From an uncultured Pirellulales bacterium (GTDB lineage: Bacteria > Planctomycetota > Planctomycetia > Pirellulales > Thermoguttaceae): 64,000 nt of DNA. This document shows, piece by piece, positions 11,001 through 19,210 of the stretch. The notes beneath the pieces were generated by a model, which saw only the letters and a program-made list of their open reading frames with translations, was not told where the DNA came from and made no database searches. Position numbers and translations under genes: made by a program. Each line of letters opens with the position of its first letter. The first letter of the stretch is position 1. The DNA lies in contig CALLPE010000039.1 of NCBI GenBank assembly GCA_938015445.1, positions 1-64,000 on the forward strand. The letters run 5' to 3'.

Positions 11001-11419
11001 CACCGGAAATGCGGAAGCGGCTGGGTACATCCCCCAATGCCGCCGCGTTGGTGCGCACTGCTGCCCCGCTGTGGAGTGAGAACGTTCCCATTATCGTCCG
11101 GGCGATGCTCGCCGCGCCCGACGGGGCCGGCGGAGAACTGCTTTTCGCCGCCGGAATCGTCGAGGGGAAGACCCGGGCCGAGTGGGACAAGGCCACCAGT
11201 TACGTCGGCCCTGGCAAACTGTTGGTCCACCATGGCACAACCGGTCGGTTGCTGGCCGAGCATGATCTACCCGCTTGTCCCGTATTCGATGGCATGAGCG
11301 CCGCCGGCGGACGGTTGCTGCTTTCCCTAGTCAACGGTGAGGTGGTGTGTCTTCGGCCGGCGGCCCAGTTCAATGCGCCGCCCAACTCCCGCGGAGAAAG
11401 AGAACGAGGAATTCAATGA
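8033..11419 (+). CDS. PQQ-like beta-propeller protein with methyltransferase-like N-terminus
   Basis: The protein has 1128 residues; the start has AAGGA 9 bases upstream. Residues about 33-130 resemble a degenerate class-I methyltransferase. A GLVAQVGSDS loop (36-45) stands where the DxGxGxG motif would be, LPFADRVLNVLIV resembles the post-I strand, and RRVLVPRGLLI resembles the RVLKPGG motif. From about residue 140 to the end there are PQQ/BamB-type propeller blades, with recurring units such as DAATGRILWQH, LADGKVLWQN, DTTDGAVKWRR and RAADGELAWRF. These include a restart at about residue 640 with a GWPMYRHD motif typical of planctomycete PQQ proteins. No canonical signal peptide is obvious, although residues 1-25 are moderately hydrophobic. 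It may be a scaffold, a sensor or a quinone-linked dehydrogenase; active-site residues cannot be assigned. Its stop overlaps the next start (ATGA). Confidence 0.7.
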   Translation: MSITIVKVLASWLLATSPTSAPEPVAASHEAGITGGLVAQVGSDSLALAKLGERFHVRLLLPERAAAARAQSAVDQSGLTGRFTVEVWSGGRLPFADRVLNVLIVASEGIVSDEEARRVLVPRGLLISPSGVSTMPVPETIDEWTHYLYDCSGNAVSKDREVAPPRSLRWWAEPPHLRSHNYAASFTGLVTAGGRLFYFLDEGTYLFDRGGTTERWMLVARDAFNGAILWKRPLEGYGQPYFEDVSGQAVPDYVWRSPLSVNRRMVAQGQKVYVALHYRRGPLSILDAATGKTMHDVDLEGIVDELVAEGDLVICRVRTEIPMPDPRLTLEQRQKTEQQMRDQGLAHEEVRAELNARLLESLMRQGRERVIAVDAATGRILWQHDAPLVATQSLAMAEGKVVFHNYEALVVLDARTGRPVWRHEAPVVARRRFGVRNLLGNLLIADGKVLWTSSATGGGVCLDLADGKVLWQNPRMGETGGFAFPTGRRVIGGVVYNDVLWNWSTVRLADGSNAPVPNVGQMLARGHHIRCFAGKATERFLILPHRGAEFVDLRDDHHMVNDWIRGACSYGLMPANGLTYITPDPCSCYVGVRVNGLMALAAELPAQLDQAPPPMDSQRLLQGPAYSAEPVAAPPGQHDGWPMYRHDAQRSGRADCKLAAEVQPLWTKRIGGELTQATIDHRGAYLVRKDSYELFCLDTTDGAVKWRRAFPAALDGPPTVVGNRLFIGCRDGHVYCLRAADGELAWRFRAAPLERLTLSGDRLENLWPVASSVLYHQGRIYAVAGRNSYLDGGLHLYALDAATGIVRHYYRLEGPWQDRDAVREAVITENDLKKAEETSYRDTILKRIRDQHATGYDMQGARADLLVSDGTYLYMMKNKFTSSLEPVPLRRTHWTGLTPMGGQHLMANFGLLDDTMFHRSFWVHDDSWPGYSTGTGYAARAGNLVVLGENRAYAAKHFEGGWYPTHKPGSGNRLVADSYDHGNTTGDQTTPEMRKRLGTSPNAAALVRTAAPLWSENVPIIVRAMLAAPDGAGGELLFAAGIVEGKTRAEWDKATSYVGPGKLLVHHGTTGRLLAEHDLPACPVFDGMSAAGGRLLLSLVNGEVVCLRPAAQFNAPPNSRGERERGIQ

Positions 11420-13272
11420 CCATGTTGATGCAATGGTGCTTGGTTGCGGCAGTGAACTGTGCGCTTAGCGTGATGATCGCCAGCGCGGCCTGGGCGCGGG
11501 AACCGGTGGACCCGGACTTGACTGCCGAGGCCCGGCGAATACTGGAGTATCTGCACCAGGTGCAGGGCAAAGGCATTCCCACAGGAATATCCGACGTGGG
11601 GGGTGGCGGAGGCGGGCCGCACAACGTGCTGCACCGCACCGGCCGCGAGCCTGCGATCTTCTACGGCAACATGGCCGGCTTCCATCCTCTGGAGCCAGCG
11701 CGGCAACGTGCCGTGCTGCAAGCGGTCACTGACAACTGTCTGCGCTGGTGGCGCGAGAAAGGCGGTATCGTTCACCTCCACTATCATTGGTGTTGGGTCA
11801 GGCCCGGCAACCCCCCAACGGCTTCCTACATGCGCAATCCCAACCCGCCGGACTTGGAAAAGATGCTCACCCCAGGCACGGATGAGTACCAGGCGTTCCA
11901 TCACCACCTGGGCATCTCGGCCGACTACCTCGAGCAGCTCGCCAAGGCCCGTGTGCCGGTGCTATGGGCGCCGTTTCATGAAATCGACGGCGGCTGGTTC
12001 TGGTGGACCGACGCCGCCAAACCGGAGAACACCGCGGCCCTCTGGCGGCAGATGTTCCGCTACTTGGTCCACCAGCGGAAACTCCACAACCTGATCTGGG
12101 TCTACCAGCCCGCCCATGTGGCGCACGCGGCAGGAAAGACGTTCGAGGAAAACCTGGCATACCGCCGGCGGTTCTATCCCGGCACCGAGTACGTGGATAT
12201 CGCAAGTATTTCCGTCTATGGCGACCGGAAATACAAGCAGCAAGGTTGGTGGGGAAGCCCCTGGGAGGAATCATACTCCCGGGCCTACGAATTGCTGCAA
12301 GGCATTGCGCCGGGCAAGATGCTCGCGGTTGGCGAGGCGCCGGCCCTACTGAATCCCATAATGGCACAACGGGAAGGACCGCCTTGGGCGTGGTGCCTGG
12401 CATGGTACATCGACCAGATGGACTGGGCGCGGTTCACCTGGAACCATCCCTACTTCATTACTTTGGATCGACTGCCGCTGCTACGCGAAGGCAATGTGGC
12501 GCCCAACGTGCGCATCACGCACCCCGACGACGGCGCTCAGCTTCGAGCCCGGCAGGTTCACATCCTCGGAGCGGCGACGGACCGGAACGGCAATCTGAAG
12601 TCGGTGACTGTTTACTCCTTGAAGGCGCCGTGGATTACATGGCACCAGCGCGAGGACCAGGCGGTGCATGCGGCCTTCAGCGAGCAAACACGCCTGGGCG
12701 AGCCGGAGATGGAACCTGACGGGCGCTGGAGTTTCACCTGGCGCGACCCGCCGCCGGGCTTCCACAACATCGTGGCGTTCGCACGCGACGCCGACGGCGC
12801 CGTGGCCTGCTCGAACGTGGTGCGCATCGCTGCTGGCATTGAGAACCTGGCACGGGGGAAAAAGGTAACCGCCTCCAGCGCGCAGCATCCGCCCGAGCTG
12901 GCCGTTGACGGCGACCTGTACACTGCCTGGTGGGCCGATAAAAGCGCGCCGGATCCACAATGGTTGCAAGTCGACCTGGGTGCGCAGCGTACGGTGAGTG
13001 CCGTGACAGTTCTGTGGTGGAAGGCACACGCCAAAGACTATGTGGTACAAGTGTCCACTGATGGCCAGAAGTGGCATGACGCAGCGAAGGTGGAAAACCG
13101 GGCCAGCTCCGGACGACATTCGCAAACGTTGCTAGGCGATTCCGACATGGTCCGCTTCGAGCCAACCCAGGCGCGCTACGTGCGGCTGCTTTGCACTAAG
13201 CGCGCTGTCAATTGGCACTCGTATGTAGTTTTCGACCTTGGCGCGTACGAACAACTTCCCTCGGACGACTGA
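11416..13272 (+). CDS. GH26 beta-mannanase-like enzyme with Ig-like and F5/8-type C domains
   Basis: The protein has 618 residues. The ATG overlaps the preceding stop as ATGA and is preceded by GAGGAA, so translational coupling is likely. Residues 1-27 form a signal peptide ending ASAAWA. Residues about 35-350 match GH26: the family's acid/base is E189 in PFHEIDGGWFWW and the nucleophile is E307 in AVGEAPALL. An Ig-like spacer (about 355-470) follows. Residues about 475-615 form an F5/8 type C (discoidin, CBM32-like) domain with the motifs NLARGKKVTAS, WLQVDLG and ARYVRLL. The likely substrate is a beta-mannan or a related beta-1,4-linked glycan outside the cell. The domain order signal-GH26-Ig-CBM is intact and no residue is missing from the catalytic pair. 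Confidence 0.85.
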   Translation: MTMLMQWCLVAAVNCALSVMIASAAWAREPVDPDLTAEARRILEYLHQVQGKGIPTGISDVGGGGGGPHNVLHRTGREPAIFYGNMAGFHPLEPARQRAVLQAVTDNCLRWWREKGGIVHLHYHWCWVRPGNPPTASYMRNPNPPDLEKMLTPGTDEYQAFHHHLGISADYLEQLAKARVPVLWAPFHEIDGGWFWWTDAAKPENTAALWRQMFRYLVHQRKLHNLIWVYQPAHVAHAAGKTFEENLAYRRRFYPGTEYVDIASISVYGDRKYKQQGWWGSPWEESYSRAYELLQGIAPGKMLAVGEAPALLNPIMAQREGPPWAWCLAWYIDQMDWARFTWNHPYFITLDRLPLLREGNVAPNVRITHPDDGAQLRARQVHILGAATDRNGNLKSVTVYSLKAPWITWHQREDQAVHAAFSEQTRLGEPEMEPDGRWSFTWRDPPPGFHNIVAFARDADGAVACSNVVRIAAGIENLARGKKVTASSAQHPPELAVDGDLYTAWWADKSAPDPQWLQVDLGAQRTVSAVTVLWWKAHAKDYVVQVSTDGQKWHDAAKVENRASSGRHSQTLLGDSDMVRFEPTQARYVRLLCTKRAVNWHSYVVFDLGAYEQLPSDD

Positions 13273-13309
13273 CGGCACCACTAGCCCCTACGATCGAGGA
13301 GCCGTAGCG

Positions 13310-13372
13310 ATGCAAAGTAGCCGCACCACGCTTCAAGAGCTTCCCAGGTGGTCTTTGATTGAGGAGCTGTGA
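13310..13372 (+). other. 20-codon minicistron with a copy of the next gene's initiation region
   Basis: A short frame encodes 20 residues (ATG at 13310, TGA at 13370-13372). It has its own GAGGAG at 13296-13301, 8 bases before the ATG. The downstream GH106-like gene has the same GAGGAG at 13361-13366, again 8 bases before its ATG at 13375, and this motif lies inside the last codons of the minicistron. The two initiation segments (13292-13316 and 13357-13381) are near-copies. Whether the peptide is made is unknown. The layout would allow ribosomes finishing the minicistron to reinitiate two bases downstream. Confidence 0.35.
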
Positions 13373-13374
13373 CG

Positions 13375-16300
13375 ATGCGAACGTACTGGATCTTATGGTA
13401 TGCCATAGGAGCGGTGTTGGTGGGCAGTCTGTGGCTGCCGATCGGCGCCGTGGGGAAAGAAGTTGCGGAAGCCGCACCGGACGAGCTTGAGCGGCTGTTT
13501 GGCCATCCGCCGGAGCAGGCGAAACTCCGCGTTTACGCCTGGCACTGGATCAACGGGCATGTAACCAAGGCGGGGATCACGGCTGATCTGGAGAACATGG
13601 CCCGGGCCGGTTTTGCCGGCGCGATCATTTATCACGTCGGTAACCGTGCCAGCGATGTGAAGCACAAGCCGTTCATTTCCGAAGTCGGGCCGGCGGCCGG
13701 GTATCTGGATGAAACGCACCTGAGCCTCCTGCGCCATGCCGCTGACGAGGCGCGACGGCTTGGGTTGCAGCTAGGTATGCACGCAGGGGCCGGTTGGTCC
13801 GGCGCGGGCGGCCCGTGGATCACCCCCAAACATGCGTACAAGCACCTAAACCTCGGTGAATATAGGGTAAGCGGCGGGAAAACTTTCACCTGGCGCCGAC
13901 CCGTACTCGATCCCGAAAAAGGTGAAGGTTTTGTCGGCATTGTGGCGTTCCGCATCCCGGCGGCGGAACTGGCTTCCGGCCAGCCGGTAAAGATTCCCTT
14001 CATCGACGAAAAACGGGGGGCCAAAGGGCTGTGGAATCTGGCGCACAATAGTCCACCTGATCCGGCGCAGCGGGCAATTCCCGCTGCGGATATGCAACCG
14101 GTCAGCCCAGAGGCCGTCATCCCGCGTACCGATGTAGTGGACCTGACGCCGCAGATCGGGCACGATGGCACGCTCACCTGGAACGTGCCGGAAGGCCAGT
14201 GGATCGTGTTGGTGGCTGCCTACACCTACGGACGCAACGGGTTGGAGATGGCCATGCCGAGCGGGGCGGGCATGGATTGCGACCGCCTCGATCCGGCTGC
14301 CCTGGAATGCCATTGGAAACACGGCATCCAACCCGTGCTGGACCGCCTGGGAGAGCACGTCGGCACGACGTTCCGTTACATCCAGCTCGACAGTCACGAG
14401 ACGGGCAACCACACGTGGGCGGCGGACTTTCCGCAGCGGTTCGAGAAACTGCACGGCTATAGCCTGTTGCCGTGGTTGCCGGTGTTGACGGGCCGGATCG
14501 TCGGCAGTGCCCAACAAAGCGAGCGGTTCTTGCGCGATTATCGCAAGACGCTGGAAGTCGGGGCCAACGAGGCGTTTGCCGCCACCATGGTCCGCAAATG
14601 TCGGCAACACGGCTTGCAATTCGTGTTGCAGCCCTACGATCGCGGCACGTTTGGGGCGCTTTCGATGGGTGCGGTGGAGGGCGTGCTGTTGCAGTGCGAA
14701 TTCTGGATGGGCGGCGGCGAGGGACTGTGGAAGCCCAATCCGAATCGCCGCTCCGGCTCGATAGGATTTGTTCCGTCCATAGCGCACACGACGGGCAAGA
14801 ACCTGGTGACGGCGGAATCGTTCACCTCCTATCTGGCGCACTATGGGGCGGAACGAATGCCGCTGCATCTGAAGCTGGTGGGCGACAACGCATGGTGCGA
14901 CGGCGTCAACGCCTTCTGGCTGCACGAAGTAGCTCACAACCCCTATCCCCAATTGCGGCCGGGGATGTACTTCGGCATCTGGGGCGTCAACTTCAATCCA
15001 AACGCCCTGCCGTGGCGCGAACAGATGAAGGCATGGGCCGACTACGTGGCACGCAGCCAAGCATTGCTCCAAGCAGGGCGGCATGTGGCCGACTTCCTCG
15101 TGCATGATCCTTCCGATCTGGGAGTGACGCTGCCGGTCGAATTCCCTTTCGGCTATCGGTACGACCTGGCCCACGACGACATAATCCTCCAGTTGCGCGT
15201 GCAGGACGGCCGGCTCAGTTTGCCCAGCGGCCAACGCTATGCTGCCCTGGTACTCCCCTCTGAGTACAACCACTTCAACTACCGGCGCTTTACGCCCGAG
15301 GTGTTAGCACACATCGCCCGTCTGGTGCAGGATGGCGCGCAGGTCCTCGGCCTCAAACCGCTATCTGCCTGGACGCTCAGAGATGAGGCCACCACCGACA
15401 AGGTCTTCCGCGAACTCTCCGCAGCATTGTGGAAAGGATACGTCGAAGGCACAAAGGGCCAGAACACCTATGGGAAGGGCAAGGTATGGTGGGGGTATGC
15501 ACCAGATCAGTGGGCACGGGAAACGGGCTTATTGCCTGATTTTGGACGGCCGGAAAATACGCCGGTAGAGTTCATCCACCGGCGACACGATGCCACCGAT
15601 ACAGACTGGTATTTCGTGGCCAACCAGGATTTCTTGAAGCCCATCGAGGCGGAGTTTGCCTTTCGGGTAACGGGCAAAGTTCCCGAATTGTGGGACGCAG
15701 TTAGTGGCACTATCCGTCCGGCCCCGGTGTGGCGGGAGGATAAGGGCCAGACGTTCGTTCGGCTCAGTCTGCCGCCCGTCGCGTCCGTGTTCGTCGTCTT
15801 CCGGCGAGGGGTCACGAACTCCGATCCGCTCGTTTCGTTCACGCGTTTGAAGCCGTTTACCGGCACGGTCGATTCTCAACCGGTGGTGTTGCCGGGCGGA
15901 CAGCCGGGCGTGCTCGCGTTCGAAAGCGGGCGTTTTTCCGGCCAGACTAAGGCCGGCAAGGAAGTGGCCGCCGAACTGACCGTGCCTGCGCCGGTGCCCT
16001 TGGTGCGGCCGTGGACGCTCCAGTTTGACTCCCAGATGGGTGGCCCCGACAAGCCGGTAGTCTTCGATAAGTTGATCTCCCTGCATGAGCATAACGATCC
16101 ACAGATAAAATACTATTCTGGGTCCGTTGCATACAAGCAGACGATCTCCATTCCGCCCGAGTTTGTCGGCGATGGAAAACGGCTGATGCTCGATTTGGGC
16201 CAAGTAAGAGAACTGGCGGAGATCCGGATGAATGGTCGCGTGGTTGCGGTTGCGTGGTGTCCACCGTTCGCGGTGGACATTACGGGGGCCGTCCGGCCGG

Positions 16301-16608
16301 GACCGAACGAGCTGGAGATCGTCGTGGTCAACGGCTGGCGCAATCGGTGGATCGGCGACGAGCAACTTCCGCCAGACGTGGCGACAGTCACGCCGGCATG
16401 GGCGGGCCAGAAACCACGCAGCCCGATCGCCTTCCCCGATTGGGCCAAGCAGGGCGGCAAAAGCCCCAATGGCCGCATCCTGTTTAGCACCTTTATGCCG
16501 CATACCAAGGATGACCCTTTGGTTCCTGCCGGCTTGCTCGGCCCTGTGACCCTGCGCTGCGGCGTACTGGCAGAGTTGTCTGCCGTTGGACGGACCGACA
16601 GGCAATAA
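13375..16608 (+). CDS. GH106-type alpha-L-rhamnosidase-like protein
   Basis: The protein has 1077 residues; the start was chosen for GAGGAG 8 bases upstream and a signal peptide ending near residue 22. The N-terminal catalytic region begins with the family-like block YAWHWINGHVTKAGITADL followed by MARAGFAGAII, which is characteristic of GH106 and related large rhamnosidase-like proteins. The family's usual length of about 1000 residues is matched. The last 200 residues form a GH2-type sugar-binding beta-sandwich (context IRMNGRVVAVAWCPPF) seen in the same family. The expected role is removal of terminal alpha-L-rhamnose from pectin- or gum-like chains in the periplasm. Catalytic residues are not assigned here. 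The 102-bp gap to the GH26 gene holds a minicistron with a duplicated ribosome-binding site. Confidence 0.75.
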   Translation: MRTYWILWYAIGAVLVGSLWLPIGAVGKEVAEAAPDELERLFGHPPEQAKLRVYAWHWINGHVTKAGITADLENMARAGFAGAIIYHVGNRASDVKHKPFISEVGPAAGYLDETHLSLLRHAADEARRLGLQLGMHAGAGWSGAGGPWITPKHAYKHLNLGEYRVSGGKTFTWRRPVLDPEKGEGFVGIVAFRIPAAELASGQPVKIPFIDEKRGAKGLWNLAHNSPPDPAQRAIPAADMQPVSPEAVIPRTDVVDLTPQIGHDGTLTWNVPEGQWIVLVAAYTYGRNGLEMAMPSGAGMDCDRLDPAALECHWKHGIQPVLDRLGEHVGTTFRYIQLDSHETGNHTWAADFPQRFEKLHGYSLLPWLPVLTGRIVGSAQQSERFLRDYRKTLEVGANEAFAATMVRKCRQHGLQFVLQPYDRGTFGALSMGAVEGVLLQCEFWMGGGEGLWKPNPNRRSGSIGFVPSIAHTTGKNLVTAESFTSYLAHYGAERMPLHLKLVGDNAWCDGVNAFWLHEVAHNPYPQLRPGMYFGIWGVNFNPNALPWREQMKAWADYVARSQALLQAGRHVADFLVHDPSDLGVTLPVEFPFGYRYDLAHDDIILQLRVQDGRLSLPSGQRYAALVLPSEYNHFNYRRFTPEVLAHIARLVQDGAQVLGLKPLSAWTLRDEATTDKVFRELSAALWKGYVEGTKGQNTYGKGKVWWGYAPDQWARETGLLPDFGRPENTPVEFIHRRHDATDTDWYFVANQDFLKPIEAEFAFRVTGKVPELWDAVSGTIRPAPVWREDKGQTFVRLSLPPVASVFVVFRRGVTNSDPLVSFTRLKPFTGTVDSQPVVLPGGQPGVLAFESGRFSGQTKAGKEVAAELTVPAPVPLVRPWTLQFDSQMGGPDKPVVFDKLISLHEHNDPQIKYYSGSVAYKQTISIPPEFVGDGKRLMLDLGQVRELAEIRMNGRVVAVAWCPPFAVDITGAVRPGPNELEIVVVNGWRNRWIGDEQLPPDVATVTPAWAGQKPRSPIAFPDWAKQGGKSPNGRILFSTFMPHTKDDPLVPAGLLGPVTLRCGVLAELSAVGRTDRQ

Positions 16609-16959
16609 CCCCATAGCCGCCTCAGGGATCATGGAAAAAGCGATCCAAAAATCCCTTCAGGGGCCTACGGCAGACTCGAGGGTAGGGAGCTACCGCATAG
16701 ATGAGCTGGTACCGAGTCGAGCAACAACCGAAAGGCCGCTCGACCCTGTTGAGCACAGGTGGCCATCACCGTCCAGATCCGCTCACACTATCGGCCGCCC
16801 AGCAAACGCAAGCATTCTGGCACATTTTTTGGGGGCGCTCGACGAGGCACATTTCCATTTTCGAGTTGACGATTGTCGGCCCGCTGCCGCGGGGTTCGGC
16901 GGGCATGGCGAACCGGATACCCCAACGACCAATCACGCCCGTGATAAGAGGAGTATGGT
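16609..16959 (+). other. Intergenic region without a gene
   Basis: No convincing reading frame occurs here. The only candidate signal is a TGGCAC at 16818-16823 followed after 5 bases by TTGG at 16829-16832. This has the spacing of a sigma-54 -24/-12 promoter but has G instead of C in the -12 element. An AGAGGAG ribosome-binding site for the next gene lies near the right end. The break in otherwise tight spacing suggests a new transcript may begin in this gap. Confidence 0.3.
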
Positions 16960-18033
16960 ATGAACAGCGATTGTAACCAGCAAGTTTCGCGGCGCTGGTT
17001 CCTGGCCGAAACGGCTGGCTCTGTTGCCGCCGCTGCCTTTGTTGTGCCGGCAAACGCAGCCGAGCAGTCACCTGCCGCTGGGGTGGACTGGGCCAAGATC
17101 CGCGGTTTCAACTACCAGCCGAGCTACGGCAGCTCGGGGTTCGAACTGTGGCAGAAGTTCGATGCGGCAGTGATCGAACGGGAGTTGGGGCTTGGCAAGA
17201 AGTATTTTCCCGGCATGAACGCCATCCGCTTGTGGCTCTCCTGGGACTCGTTCCTCCGCAATCCCGATCGGTTCGCGCGGAACTTCGAGACGTCGTTGGC
17301 CATCGCTGCGAAGTACGGCTTGACCGTCATGCCGGTGCTGTTCAATCGCTGGCACGACAGCCTGCTGGACTACGGTGGGATTTACATCGACCACTTTCTT
17401 CCCAAGGTGAGTTGGGTGCAGCGCCCCGGCATGTTCGATCGTTACTTGGAGGCCATCGTCGGCGGACACAAGGACGACTCCCGCATCCTGGCCTGGGACT
17501 TGTGCAACGAGCCCTACTCCTATAGCTGTCCTCGCGAGTCGATTCCCCAGATCGTCGCGGCAGAGACCGCGTGGCTTCAGGGGCTGTATGACAAGTGCAA
17601 GGCGCTGGGCGCCAAGGCGCCGATCACCGTGGGGATCCATTCGGGCGTCCCGCTAGAGATGGTCAACCCGATGAGCGATCTGCTGAGCATCCACCCCTAT
17701 TGGCGACATGACTTGAAGGCGGCCACCAAGGAAGGCTACGAAAAGAAACTCGATACCGAGGTCGCCTATGCCCGAAAAGTCGGCAAGCCGATTCTGGCCA
17801 CCGAATGTTGCTGGGGCGACCTGGACGACCGGGTACGCGTCGAGTCGATCCGCTACACGCTGACGCAGTTGAAGCAGCGCGGCATCGGGTGGTTGGTGTA
17901 CTTGCTTCACCACAGCCTGATCGCCGACGCTCACCGGCCCGAGTTCGGCCCGGTCGGCGCTCCGGGAAACTTGGCGTTTATCGAGGCCGACGGCTCGCTT
18001 CGGCCCGGCCACGAGGTGTTCAACGAGTTTTGA
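16960..18033 (+). CDS. Tat-exported GH5-like glycosidase
   Basis: The protein has 357 residues. The N-terminus carries a twin-arginine signal (SRRWFLAETAG) followed by an Ala-rich hydrophobic stretch, so it is probably exported folded. The barrel has the GH5/clan-A hallmarks: an NEP triad with acid/base E184 (context WDLCNEPYSY), a HPYW-type motif after strand 6 (context LLSIHPYWRHD) and a nucleophile at E282 in ILATECCWG. The substrate may be a beta-mannan or beta-glucan, but family level is as far as sequence goes. A 218-bp gap with no recognisable element separates it from the aldo/keto reductase. It is followed only by Tat-type exported redox genes. Confidence 0.75.
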   Translation: MNSDCNQQVSRRWFLAETAGSVAAAAFVVPANAAEQSPAAGVDWAKIRGFNYQPSYGSSGFELWQKFDAAVIERELGLGKKYFPGMNAIRLWLSWDSFLRNPDRFARNFETSLAIAAKYGLTVMPVLFNRWHDSLLDYGGIYIDHFLPKVSWVQRPGMFDRYLEAIVGGHKDDSRILAWDLCNEPYSYSCPRESIPQIVAAETAWLQGLYDKCKALGAKAPITVGIHSGVPLEMVNPMSDLLSIHPYWRHDLKAATKEGYEKKLDTEVAYARKVGKPILATECCWGDLDDRVRVESIRYTLTQLKQRGIGWLVYLLHHSLIADAHRPEFGPVGAPGNLAFIEADGSLRPGHEVFNEF

Positions 18034-18251
18034 TCGCTGATGTGGCCGCCACTGCGACACGCAGGCGGACAGTCAGTGCGCACCAGTCAATTGCTGGGCG
18101 GCGCGTTGAAACAGATTTGGTCTCCAACCTGCCTTTCGCTGGGCGATGCCTCGATGGTCGATAGAAAAAGCAGGATGGGACGGCTCGATTCTCGGCTTAG
18201 TTTTCCGTTATTCCTCGAACCCACAGCAAGCAGCGACGCAAGGAGCACATT

Positions 18252-19142
18252 ATGTCAACCCTCACGCGGCGCGATTTCTTGGCCACTGCCTCTGTTGTGG
18301 CCGGCGCGGCAGCCATCGGCGCGCGCTTGGAGGCCACCCAACCGGCGGCTGCTGCCGCGGCGGTTCGCGTCAAGGCTGGCTCGGATTTGGTCACGCTTGG
18401 CAAGAGCGGCATTACGACGTCGGTTCTGGGGTTGGGCACCGGCACGAACTCGGGCAAAGAGCAGCGCGATCTCGGCAAGGATGGTTTCGTCCGGCTGGTG
18501 CGCGAGGCCTACGACCGCGGAATCCGCTACCTCGACACAGCCGACATGTACAAGACCCACGAACTGGTCGCCGCCGCGCTGAAGGAACTGCCGCGGCAGG
18601 ACGTGTTCGTGCAAACCAAGACCAGCGCCGGAACCGCCGAACAGGCCAAGGCCGTCATCGAGCGATTCCGCCGGGAGCTCGACATGGAAACGCTCGACAG
18701 CGTACTGCTCCACTGCATGACCCGGCCGCAGTGGTCGGTTGAGCGGCGGGCGGTCATCGACGCGCTGCTGGATGCCAAGCGGCAGGGCCGCGTCCGGGCG
18801 ATCGGCGTCTCCTGCCATTCGCTGGAGGCCCTGACCGACGCCGTGGCAAATGAACACATGGACATCCACCTCGTGCGGATCAATCCTTTTGGCAGCAGCA
18901 TGGAAGACAAGCCGGAAAAGGTTGCTGCTGAGATCGCCAAAATGCACGCCAAGAACCGCGGCGTGATCGGTATGAAGATTTACGGCGGCTGGGGCTACGG
19001 GGCGAAGAACCGCAAGCAACGCTTAGAGTCGGTTAAGTACGTCTTGGGCCTAGGCACGGTCCACGCGTTCACGATCGGCTTCTCGAAGATCGAACAAATC
19101 GACGAGACCCTGGAGCTGATCAAGGAGGCCAGTGCGGGCTGA
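18252..19142 (+). CDS. Tat-exported aldo/keto reductase
   Basis: The protein has 296 residues; the start has AGGAG 6 bases upstream. The Tat signal (TRRDFLATASVV) and an Ala-rich tail to about residue 37 precede the mature enzyme. The aldo/keto reductase tetrad is complete: D95 and Y100 in YLDTADMY, K123 in VQTKTS and H154 in VLLHCM. The C-terminal family signature (about FTIGFSKIEQIDE) is present. The family reduces or oxidises sugars and aldehydes with NAD(P)H. A Tat-exported copy implies that cofactor is bound before export, as in exported Gfo/Idh proteins. It is followed at 68 bp by the first Gfo/Idh gene, which supports a joint role in periplasmic sugar oxidoreduction. Confidence 0.85.
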   Translation: MSTLTRRDFLATASVVAGAAAIGARLEATQPAAAAAAVRVKAGSDLVTLGKSGITTSVLGLGTGTNSGKEQRDLGKDGFVRLVREAYDRGIRYLDTADMYKTHELVAAALKELPRQDVFVQTKTSAGTAEQAKAVIERFRRELDMETLDSVLLHCMTRPQWSVERRAVIDALLDAKRQGRVRAIGVSCHSLEALTDAVANEHMDIHLVRINPFGSSMEDKPEKVAAEIAKMHAKNRGVIGMKIYGGWGYGAKNRKQRLESVKYVLGLGTVHAFTIGFSKIEQIDETLELIKEASAG

Positions 19143-19210
19143 GCGCCGGACGACGCCCGGCGAGGTAGTTCACCCGTTGCCCGCAGTTTTTCGTACATGG
19201 GAGCATCATT

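Noticed and set aside
8429-11263. Long open frames antisense to the PQQ-propeller gene (about 425 and 490 codons)
   Set aside because: They are a by-product of high GC and codon bias of the real gene; no ribosome-binding site, signal or family motif is present.
13846-16632. Long antisense frames in the GH106-like gene
   Set aside because: Same cause; the + strand product has clear family motifs and a good start.
16818-16832. Sigma-54 promoter before the GH5-like gene
   Set aside because: Spacing fits but the -12 element has GG rather than GC, and no activator site or confirming context was seen; kept only as a note in the intergenic entry.
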